Below are positions 56,141-64,000 of a stretch of 64,000 nt of DNA, piece by piece. This DNA comes from an uncultured Acidimicrobiaceae bacterium (GTDB lineage: Bacteria; Actinomycetota; Acidimicrobiia; Acidimicrobiales; RAAP-2): NCBI GenBank assembly GCA_903894295.1, contig CAITPI010000054.1, positions 1 to 64,000 on the forward strand. The letters are read 5' to 3'. The notes under the pieces are model-generated. The model was not told where the DNA came from and made no database searches. It was given only the letters and a program-made list of their open reading frames with translations. Both the position numbers and the translations under genes were made by a program. The stretch's first letter is position 1. The number at the start of each line of letters is the position of its first letter.

Positions 56141-57391
56141 ATGCCTGCCGATTCGGACGCCAATGCCGTGAACCAGGAAGGGCCTGGGTCATCACCGGCT
56201 CCCGATGGTGATGCTCCGGCCAAGGAGCATCACCGGATCCGTTCCGTCCTTTCGTGGGTGACGCTCGTTCTGGCCTGCCTGCTCGCTGTCCTCTCGGTGG
56301 TCGCCATCTACGCCCGGAACGAAGTACTGAACACCGATGCCTTCGTGGCCACGGTGGGACCCCTGGCCCGGAGTCAGGCCATCCAGGAAGCGGTGGCCAC
56401 CAAGGTGGCTGACAAGGTCAACAGCGAAGTCAACTTCGACCAGCAACTGAACCGCTACCTGCCGAAGAAGCTGGACTTCCTCTCGGCCCCGGTGGCCTCG
56501 GCCGCCCAGACCGCCGTCTACCAGGTGACCTTGCGGATCGTGCAGTCCCGACAGTTCCAGACCCTGTGGTTGCGGGCCGTCCGCAACTCCCACGTTCAGG
56601 TGGTGGACCTGTTGACCGGCCGGAGCGAGGGCGCCTTTTCCTCGTCCAACGGTGTGGTGAGTGTGGATCTCGGAACGGTGGAGACCCAGGTCAAACAGCA
56701 ACTGGTCCACGCCGGCCTGGGTTTCGTCGCCAAGGTTCCGAACTACCACGCTCCGGCCCTGGTTCTGTTCAAGTCCAACCAGCTGCTGCGTCTGCAGCGC
56801 CTGGCCCGGTTGCTCAACCGGCTGGCGTTGGCGTTGCCGGTCCTCACCCTTCTCCTCTTTGCCGGAACGGTGGCCCTCAACCGCGACCGTCGGCGCGGGG
56901 TGATGCGGTCAGGGGCCGGACTGGCCATTTCGATGGCGGCGGTCCTCGTGCTGGCGGCGGTGGGACGGAACCTCTATCTGGGCTCCGAGGTCCGGACGAA
57001 CACCACCAGCGCCGAAGCGGCCGTGATCGATGCCGTCTCGGCCCTTCTCCTCCGGGAAGTCCGGGTCGTGATGGTCGGCGCGGCCGTGGTGTCGGTGTTG
57101 GCCTTTGTCGTCGGCAGTGCCCGGGTCCGGTCCTGGCTGGGTGGTCATTGGCCGTCCTGGATTTCCGAGGGCCCCTTCCACGACTTCCTGGCCCGCTTCC
57201 GCAAACCCTTGCAGTGGATTGTCCTGACCCTCGGCCTGGCCCGGATTGTGACCTCGGAGTATCCGACGGTGCTCGGCGTGCTGGTGACCCTGATCGTCAC
57301 CCTGGTGGTGATCGGCCTGATTGGCCTGGTTGCGTCCAGCCGCCCCCGTCTGGCCGACGGATCAGGGCGCGGTCAGGTCCCGGCCGGTTAG
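56141..57391 (+). CDS. integral membrane protein, unknown function
   Basis: N-terminal TM, extracytoplasmic helical region, three more TM segments. Confidence 0.65.
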   Translation: MPADSDANAVNQEGPGSSPAPDGDAPAKEHHRIRSVLSWVTLVLACLLAVLSVVAIYARNEVLNTDAFVATVGPLARSQAIQEAVATKVADKVNSEVNFDQQLNRYLPKKLDFLSAPVASAAQTAVYQVTLRIVQSRQFQTLWLRAVRNSHVQVVDLLTGRSEGAFSSSNGVVSVDLGTVETQVKQQLVHAGLGFVAKVPNYHAPALVLFKSNQLLRLQRLARLLNRLALALPVLTLLLFAGTVALNRDRRRGVMRSGAGLAISMAAVLVLAAVGRNLYLGSEVRTNTTSAEAAVIDAVSALLLREVRVVMVGAAVVSVLAFVVGSARVRSWLGGHWPSWISEGPFHDFLARFRKPLQWIVLTLGLARIVTSEYPTVLGVLVTLIVTLVVIGLIGLVASSRPRLADGSGRGQVPAG

Positions 57392-57823
57392 CTCCCCGTC
57401 GAAGCGGTCGAGCGGGAGCGCCAACAGGAACAACAGCACCGCCAGCGGCCACAGGACGGGCCCGATGGTCAGCGTGCCGGCCAGCGCCGCCACACCCATC
57501 ACGACAGCGGTCACCGTGGCCGGGACCGACCGCCGGGCACTGTGTGACCGGATGCGCTGGCGGAGGCTGAGGTAGCCGATGACCCAGGCCGCCAGACAGA
57601 CCGACAGGATCACGAGAACCGGCACCGGCGCTTCGTGGAAGACGGTGGTGGTCCCGGAGGAACTGACGTGGACGGAACCGTGCGTCGACACCTTCCCGGT
57701 TCGGTAGGCCGGCAGCAGGAACAGGGACGCCGTGATGGCCAGCACCCAGAGGAGACCGAGGGCGGCCATGATCCGGCGGGCCCGGATCTGGCGCTCGAGC
57801 GGCGAGAGCGCTTCTCCACTCAC
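57362..57823 (-). CDS. small integral membrane protein (about 4 TM)
   Basis: RIMAALGLLWVLAITASLFLLPAY..., VLVILSVCLAAWVIGYLSL; start overlaps end of the 57820 gene. Confidence 0.6.
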   Translation of the reverse strand: MSGEALSPLERQIRARRIMAALGLLWVLAITASLFLLPAYRTGKVSTHGSVHVSSSGTTTVFHEAPVPVLVILSVCLAAWVIGYLSLRQRIRSHSARRSVPATVTAVVMGVAALAGTLTIGPVLWPLAVLLFLLALPLDRFDGELTGRDLTAP

Positions 57824-60800
57824 GGGATTCGCCGCGACGCTCCGGCCGGTTCGATGGCAGGAACCTCCGGTGCGAGTTGTCGGGCCCGGTAATGCTCGGT
57901 CTCCTCCCGGGCGGCCTGCATCCGCCTTTCGGCCCCGGCCGAGAGCAGTCGGCCGAGTACGGGAATCTCCCAGAGGGACTCGGCCCGCAGGATGGCCATG
58001 GCCACCGGTGCCAGGTGCTCGGCGGTGTCGTAGACGACGTAGCGGGCCAGCCATTCCGGTTCGTACTTGGCGTTGAACTTCCAGAGGGACTCGATCTGGG
58101 CAAAGTTGGACAGGCGCTTGAGGATCCACCGCTCCGCCCGCTGTACCGTGCCGTCACCCCGGTCACCGGCCAGCGTGGAGCGCATGGCGGCAAAGTTCAG
58201 GCTCAACCCGACCGCGCCCTCGAGGCGCAGGTGCTCGATGGTGGAACAGAGGGCGAAGTCGATGAGTCCGTTGGGATGTTCACCGGGATCCCGGCGCATC
58301 AGGTCGAGCGAGTAGCCGTGGATGCCGGGTGCGGGCACGAACTGGCACATGGCAACGGCCCGGCCCTCGGGGTCCCGGACCACCACGAGCAGGAGGTCGG
58401 AGTCCCGGGGATCGAAGATCCTCCCCAGCATCATGGAAAAGCCGCGTTCGTGCTCGCCCTGGCGGCTGAGGCTCATCAGTTGGGTCAACTCGTCCGCCAG
58501 GGACGATTCCAGACGGGCCGGGTCGTGAAAGCTCACGGTGTAGCCCTTGTTGGCCACCCGGTTGTGGGCCTGGCGCAGCCCCTTCATGGCCTTGCCGGCG
58601 AGTGAGAACTCCTGGACGTTCACCACTGCTTCGTCGCCGAGGTAGATGTTGTGCATCCCCGATTCCCGGTAGATGGGGAGCCACTCCTGTCCGGCTCCCA
58701 TGATGGCGACGATCCACCCCTGCTCCTGGGCGAAGTGACGGAACGCTTCCCAGACCTGGTGCCGTTCGTTGACGGGGCCGATGGGGTCGGGTGAGATCAG
58801 GCAGATACCACCGTAAACGGCGTAGGCCACCATCGAATCCCGGTGGAAGTACCAGCGCTTGTCGGAGCGCAGGGCGAAGTAGTCGAGCGTGGACATTCCG
58901 TGTCGGCGGACCACGTCGCGGGCCCGGAGTTCCGCCGCCCGCCCCGAGACCATGCGTCGGTCCACCACTGGCCGGGTCAGCAGGTAGAGGACCACGATGA
59001 CCAGCATCACGCCAAGGACGAGCAGCAGAGGGGACAAGAAGCGGTCGGCCTTGATCGGAAGGGGGACCGCCGTGAACCCGACCAGCCGCTCGGCCACGGC
59101 GGCGAAAGCCGTCGGCCAGGGGATGGTGGCGTGATCGTGGGAAACATGGGTGAACAGTTCGATGGAGGTTGTGGTGAGGACGGTGACGCCCACCACGCCG
59201 GCGACGAGGGCCAGCATCGCCGTGCGCACGCTGGCCCGGTCGGACCGGGCCTGGAAGGAGCGCCGGTTGATCACGAGAAAGACGAGGATCCCCAGTGTGA
59301 TGAGCGACTCTTCGCCATCGACGCCGGCGAGGAGGTGGAGAGCCGTCGTGCCCGCCAGGAGGGCGATGGATACCAGCCACGCCCGACGTTGGCCGCGCAG
59401 AACGCCCCGGCCCAGACCGATGAGCACCAGTCCGATGATGGCCAGAACGGCGTTGGCGGCGATGGACGCCTGCAACGGGAGGAACTGGCTGACCAGGTGC
59501 AGTCGGTTCCGCAGGGGGGGAGTGATGGCATCAACAAGGTTGATCAGGCCGGCGAGGAGGATGAACAGCGCTCCCCACCGCCGGACCCGTCGGGTACGGC
59601 GGTGAAGTCGACGCAGATCCGAAGCCGGTGGCCATGACGCGCCCGACGGGTAGGAGGCGACTTCGTGGGGGTCAAGCACGGTCCCACCGGGCAACCGGGG
59701 AACTTCGTCGGCGGAGGTCAGGCGGGCGGGCGGGATGGCCACTGTCCGTTCGAGCCGGGTCCCGGCGGGAACGTCCGTCCGTCCGAGCATCAGGGACAGG
59801 TGAAGTTCCGCACCGGCTCCGATTTCGACCCAGCACACCTGTTCCGAGTGGAGGAAGACCGGTGGCAGGCCAAAGCGGGCCCGGTGTTCCCGGACCACCT
59901 CGGCGCTGGCACCGAGGTTGACGAAGAATCCCGGATAGAGCGAGGTGTACTCGGGATCGAAACCGATGGCGGTGATGTAGCCCTGGTAGCCGTGGGCCAT
60001 GAGCACCCGGGCCTGGTCCCGCTGGAGGTCGTTGATGGTCGTTCCCGGGATCCGGTCACCGATGGCGCCTCCGCCGAGTGTCGACCAGAGCCGCCGACTG
60101 AGGAGCCCGACGACCACCAGCATGACCACGGCGGCGACGGCTGCCACCCCAAGGGCAACCTGGAGCTGGTCGACACCGTCTGCCCGGTGGGCCCGGATCA
60201 GGGCCCGGCCGGCCGCGGATCCTCCGACGTGATTGGCCACCCATGGCGTAATGGCGATACGTACCACCATGGCCACCAGGAACGGGACGCCAAGCCACCA
60301 GAGGTGCCGACCGATCCGTCGGTAAAGCGTGCGGGACACCACGAAACGGTTGGAACGGGCCGGATCGCCCAACCGGTTGATGCCCTCCAGCCACGGCGCG
60401 TCGACCGGGGCGTTCAACCAGGGGGAGATCTCTTCGCGGGTGGCGCCGTCCCCCGGAGATCCGGGGTCCCAGGGCGTCCCTTCGTGCCCGATTCGTACCC
60501 TACGGGATCCCTCACCGGTGGCGACGAGCAGATCCAGGGCTCCGAAGCTTTCCAGTCCGGCCAGCAGGGAGGCCGGTTCGGTGGTTCCGTCCACCTGCCC
60601 GCCCTGGTGAACGAGCCGCCCGTCGTCACGGGCGGCGAAGGACTCAAGGGCGAAACGAAGACGGGGGTGGGCCTCGAGGGCCCGCCGTGCTTCAAGCAGC
60701 CTGGTCGGACCGGTCGACACGTCGAACAGGCGCCCGCTGAGAACGAAGAGACCCGGTCCCTCCCAGGTTTCGGCGACCTGGGCCAACTCGCTGGCAATGG

Positions 60801-60951
60801 CCGTGGACGACGCCGTGGCCTCGGCGGGCAGCAGAAGGTCGCCGACCACAAGAACCCGCCAGCCGAGCGGGACCGCAATGGTGTCAGGCGCCATCGTCAA
60901 ATCACCGATTTCGGGACCGGCCAGAGATTCGGAGGGCTTGAACGTGGTCAT
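57820..60951 (-). CDS. MprF-like protein: degenerate metallophosphoesterase-like N-domain, TM domain, C-terminal DUF2156 (LPG synthase-type) domain
   Basis: GWRVLVVGDLLLPAEATASST...; multiple TM; FALRSDKRWYFHRDSMVAYAVYGGICLISPDPIGP...GLIDFALCSTIEHLRLEGAVGLSLNFAAMRS...LWKFNAKYEPEWLARYVVYD. Confidence 0.75.
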   Translation of the reverse strand: MTTFKPSESLAGPEIGDLTMAPDTIAVPLGWRVLVVGDLLLPAEATASSTAIASELAQVAETWEGPGLFVLSGRLFDVSTGPTRLLEARRALEAHPRLRFALESFAARDDGRLVHQGGQVDGTTEPASLLAGLESFGALDLLVATGEGSRRVRIGHEGTPWDPGSPGDGATREEISPWLNAPVDAPWLEGINRLGDPARSNRFVVSRTLYRRIGRHLWWLGVPFLVAMVVRIAITPWVANHVGGSAAGRALIRAHRADGVDQLQVALGVAAVAAVVMLVVVGLLSRRLWSTLGGGAIGDRIPGTTINDLQRDQARVLMAHGYQGYITAIGFDPEYTSLYPGFFVNLGASAEVVREHRARFGLPPVFLHSEQVCWVEIGAGAELHLSLMLGRTDVPAGTRLERTVAIPPARLTSADEVPRLPGGTVLDPHEVASYPSGASWPPASDLRRLHRRTRRVRRWGALFILLAGLINLVDAITPPLRNRLHLVSQFLPLQASIAANAVLAIIGLVLIGLGRGVLRGQRRAWLVSIALLAGTTALHLLAGVDGEESLITLGILVFLVINRRSFQARSDRASVRTAMLALVAGVVGVTVLTTTSIELFTHVSHDHATIPWPTAFAAVAERLVGFTAVPLPIKADRFLSPLLLVLGVMLVIVVLYLLTRPVVDRRMVSGRAAELRARDVVRRHGMSTLDYFALRSDKRWYFHRDSMVAYAVYGGICLISPDPIGPVNERHQVWEAFRHFAQEQGWIVAIMGAGQEWLPIYRESGMHNIYLGDEAVVNVQEFSLAGKAMKGLRQAHNRVANKGYTVSFHDPARLESSLADELTQLMSLSRQGEHERGFSMMLGRIFDPRDSDLLLVVVRDPEGRAVAMCQFVPAPGIHGYSLDLMRRDPGEHPNGLIDFALCSTIEHLRLEGAVGLSLNFAAMRSTLAGDRGDGTVQRAERWILKRLSNFAQIESLWKFNAKYEPEWLARYVVYDTAEHLAPVAMAILRAESLWEIPVLGRLLSAGAERRMQAAREETEHYRARQLAPEVPAIEPAGASRRIP

Positions 60952-61090
60952 GACACCTCCATCGTAGAGGGCGGCCACGGTTAGGCTGCTGCACAGGTCC
61001 CGTGAGGGGTTGATGGAGCAACGTGCCCGGAATGGACACAGGAAACTGGAGCCGCTGCCAACATGGTGGTTCCCGGGGAGAACCGAATCG

Positions 61091-63109
61091 ATGACCGAAG
61101 AACCTACCGAGTCCACCGCAGAGCGAAACTCGATCCACTACGCCCTGGCCGAGGATCGCCTGTTCCCGCCGAGTGAAGCGTTCCGTTCCCAGGCGGTGGT
61201 GTCCGACCCGAACATCTATGACCAGGCCGACGGGGAGTGGGAGGCCTTCTGGGCCGAACAGGCGGCGGCCCTGGACTGGTTTTCACCGTGGGATCAGGTC
61301 CTCGAGTGGGATCTTCCCTTTGCCCGATGGTTTGACGGCGGCACACTGAACGTGTCCTACAACTGTCTGGACCGCCACGTTCTGGCGGGCCGGGGCGACA
61401 AGGTCGCCTACCACTGGGAAGGTGAACCCGGGGACAAGAAGACCACCACCTACAACGACCTCCTGTTGGAAGTCAGCCGGTTCGCCAACGTCCTGAAGGG
61501 GCTCGGTGTGCAACGGGGCGACCGGGTGGCCATCTACATGCCCATGATCCCCGAACTGCCGGTGGCCATGCTGGCCTGTAGCCGGATCGGAGCGGCCCAT
61601 TCGGTGGTGTTCGGCGGCTTTTCCTCGGATGCCCTGCGGGACCGGATCATCGATGCCCAGGCGGTAGCGGTGATCACGGCTGACGGGGGCTGGCGCCGGG
61701 GTTCGCCCAGCGTCCTGAAAGAGCACGTGGACGTCGCCCTTGCCGGGGTGGAGTGCGTGCAACACGTCGTAGTGGCCCGCCGACTGGGAGACGCCGTCGG
61801 GTCGCCGGTGGCCATGGACCCTGATCGGGACCACTGGTGGGACGACCTGATGGACGGCACGGATCCCTCGGCGGGTGGGCGACCTGACGACGTATGCGAG
61901 CCCGAGGCCATGGCGTCCGAAGACCTGCTGTTCCTGCTCTACACCTCCGGAACCACGGCGGCCCCCAAGGGAATCATGCACACCACCGGTGGCTATCTCA
62001 CCCAGGTGGCGTTCACCCACCGGGTGGTGTTCGACCTCCATCCCGAGACCGACGTCTACTGGTGTGCGGCCGACATTGGATGGGTCACCGGCCACAGTTA
62101 CATCGTCTATGGGCCCCTGGCCAACGGTGCGACCTCGGTGATGTATGAGGGAACCCCCGATACCCCGGCCAAGGACCGCTGGTGGGACATCATCGAGCGC
62201 TACAAGGTCACCATCCTCTACTGCGCCCCCACCGCCATCCGCACGTTCATGAAGTGGGGCGACCGGTATCCGGCGACCCATGACCTCACCTCGTTGCGTC
62301 TGCTCGGATCGGTGGGGGAGCCCATCAACCCGGAAGCATGGATGTGGTATTCGACGGTGATCGGCGGCGGAAGGTGTCCGGTGGTGGACACGTGGTGGCA
62401 GACCGAAACGGGGGCCATCATGATCTCGCCACTCCCGGGTCTGGTGGCCACCAAGCCGGGTTCGGCCACCCGGGCCCTGCCCGGAATCTCGGCCAAGGTG
62501 GTGGACGACAACGGCCACGAGATCACCGAAGGGGGCGGATACCTCACCCTTGACCGCCCGTGGCCCTCGATGCTTCGGGGCATCTACGGCGATCCCGAGC
62601 GCTACCGGGACACCTACTGGAGCACGTATCAGGGCAAGTACTTCGCCGGAGACGGGGCCCGGCTGGATGAAGACGGCTACCTCTGGCTTCTCGGCCGGGT
62701 GGATGACGTGATGAACGTCTCGGGGCACCGATTCTCGACCATCGAGGTGGAGTCGGCCCTGGTGGACCACCCGTTCGTGGCCGAGTCGGCGGTGGTCGGA
62801 GCGAGTGATCCGACCACCGGTCAGGCGATTGTGGCGTACGTGACGCTGGTCGGGGGAGCGGCCGAACCGGTGGAGGCGACCGGGGAGATCCTCCGGGCGC
62901 ACGTGGCCGAGAAGATCGGGGCCATTGCCCGGCCCCGCACCATCGTCTTCACCGACGAACTGCCGAAGACCCGAAGCGGCAAGATCATGCGCCGCCTGCT
63001 CCGGGATGTGGCCGAGGGCCGGGCCCTCGGAGACACGACGACCCTGGCCGATGTGGCCGTGGTCGACGAGATCCGTCGGCTCGCTGCGGCGGCCCCTGGC
63101 GAGGATTGA
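61091..63109 (+). CDS. acs: acetyl-CoA synthetase
   Basis: [75 protein letters not shown]. Confidence 0.95.
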   Translation: MTEEPTESTAERNSIHYALAEDRLFPPSEAFRSQAVVSDPNIYDQADGEWEAFWAEQAAALDWFSPWDQVLEWDLPFARWFDGGTLNVSYNCLDRHVLAGRGDKVAYHWEGEPGDKKTTTYNDLLLEVSRFANVLKGLGVQRGDRVAIYMPMIPELPVAMLACSRIGAAHSVVFGGFSSDALRDRIIDAQAVAVITADGGWRRGSPSVLKEHVDVALAGVECVQHVVVARRLGDAVGSPVAMDPDRDHWWDDLMDGTDPSAGGRPDDVCEPEAMASEDLLFLLYTSGTTAAPKGIMHTTGGYLTQVAFTHRVVFDLHPETDVYWCAADIGWVTGHSYIVYGPLANGATSVMYEGTPDTPAKDRWWDIIERYKVTILYCAPTAIRTFMKWGDRYPATHDLTSLRLLGSVGEPINPEAWMWYSTVIGGGRCPVVDTWWQTETGAIMISPLPGLVATKPGSATRALPGISAKVVDDNGHEITEGGGYLTLDRPWPSMLRGIYGDPERYRDTYWSTYQGKYFAGDGARLDEDGYLWLLGRVDDVMNVSGHRFSTIEVESALVDHPFVAESAVVGASDPTTGQAIVAYVTLVGGAAEPVEATGEILRAHVAEKIGAIARPRTIVFTDELPKTRSGKIMRRLLRDVAEGRALGDTTTLADVAVVDEIRRLAAAAPGED

Positions 63110-63111
63110 CC

Positions 63112-63600
63112 GTGCGCATTCCTGACAACTGGGAGTGGAAGGCCGGCGAACTGGAGAAACCGGGCGAAGCGGTGATCTTCGATGTCGACGGCGTGTTGTC
63201 GGACGCAGTTGGTCGCCAGCACTTCATCGAGGAGGGTCGCCGGGATTGGGACGGCTTCTTCGAGGCGTGCGGGGACGATCCGGTCATCGCCGAACTGGTC
63301 CGTCTGATGGAACTTCTTGACCCGAAGCTCCAGGTCATCCTGTTGACTGGCCGCCCCATGCGGGTCCAACCCCAGACGCTCGCCTGGCTGGAGCGGTATG
63401 GACTTCGTTGGGACCTGCTGATCATGCGCTCGCGTGGCGACTACTCCCAGGTGACCTGGTTCAAGCGGGACGTGGTGGACGACCTGCGCAACTTCGGTTT
63501 CGACCTGCGCCTCGCCTTTGAGGACGATCCCCACAACGCCGCCATGTATCACGCCGTGGGCATTCCCTGCGTGTACATCCACTCCGGCTATTACGACTGA
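63112..63600 (+). CDS. HAD-superfamily phosphatase (PNKP-like)
   Basis: AVIFDVDGVLSDA, VILLTGRPMRV, LAFEDDPHNAAMYHAVGIPCVYIHSGYYD. Confidence 0.8.
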   Translation: MRIPDNWEWKAGELEKPGEAVIFDVDGVLSDAVGRQHFIEEGRRDWDGFFEACGDDPVIAELVRLMELLDPKLQVILLTGRPMRVQPQTLAWLERYGLRWDLLIMRSRGDYSQVTWFKRDVVDDLRNFGFDLRLAFEDDPHNAAMYHAVGIPCVYIHSGYYD

Positions 63601-64000
63601 GCGCGCCGGCGCCAAAGCCAGGACGTGGCCACCGCAATGCCGGCCAGAACCAGAACCGGATTGTCGCCCCAGTTGACGTAGATGGTGTGGCCCCGGCGTT
63701 CGTCCACGGTGGCCTGGAGTACCTGGCGTCCTCCGAGCACCGAGCGCTGCAGGAGTTCACCCCGGTGGTTCACCACTGTGCTGTAGCCGGTGGGAGCGGC
63801 CTGGAGGAGGTCCCGACCCTGTTCAACGGCCTGGATCTGGTCGGCCGCCACCTCCTGGGTGGGGACCTGGGCCGTGGAGTAGGACGAGGTGTTGGTCGGC
63901 ACCACGAGCAGTTCGGCCCCGGCGCGCACGGACGACCGCCCCCGGTCGGCGTAGAAGACCTCGTAGGAGACCATGACGCCGAGTGGACCGGCCGGAGTTG
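63591..64000 (-). CDS. lnt: apolipoprotein N-acyltransferase, C-terminal part (runs off window edge)
   Basis: VMVSYEVFYADRGRSSVRAGAELLVVPTNTSSYSTAQVPTQEVAADQIQAVEQGRDLLQAAPTGYSTVVNHRGE. Confidence 0.85.
   Translation of the reverse strand, partial: TPAGPLGVMVSYEVFYADRGRSSVRAGAELLVVPTNTSSYSTAQVPTQEVAADQIQAVEQGRDLLQAAPTGYSTVVNHRGELLQRSVLGGRQVLQATVDERRGHTIYVNWGDNPVLVLAGIAVATSWLWRRRAQS

Overview
This is a 64 kb stretch of high-GC chromosomal DNA. Protein content looks actinobacterial, perhaps Acidimicrobiia-like; the lineage is an inference. It is mostly core metabolism and almost completely coding. Main blocks, left to right: NDMA-type alcohol dehydrogenase, Na+/H+ antiporter, sulfotransferase and TetR genes (0.9-5 kb); hydrolases, an acyl-CoA ligase flanked by two paralogous PPOX-fold proteins, and an LLM oxidoreductase (5-11 kb); a two-component system (11.2-13.2 kb); a decayed tyrosine recombinase next to tRNA-Lys(TTT) (13.2-13.8 kb); a Ni-superoxide dismutase gene (sodN) divergent from a translationally coupled sodX - rsiG-like - XRE operon (19.3-21.3 kb); mshA, ybjN-like, proC, rex and hemA-hemC-cobA-hemD-hemB-hemL (21.3-31.7 kb); a complete nuoA-N operon (35.0-51.1 kb); a ClC-type channel paired with a channel-like membrane protein; an MprF-like protein with a degenerate metallophosphoesterase domain; and acs. 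No CRISPR array, rRNA, IS element or intact prophage was seen. The most interesting items are: the coupling of Ni-SOD maturation to a c-di-GMP-binding-type anti-sigma (RsiG-like) gene; three exact 11-bp-phased TCAAC repeats in front of an OmpR-type regulator; a 39-bp dyad in a divergent promoter; a pseudoenzyme-MprF fusion; and widespread leaderless promoter architecture that revises several start codons. All calls were made by reading the sequence and supplied translations; no database search was run.
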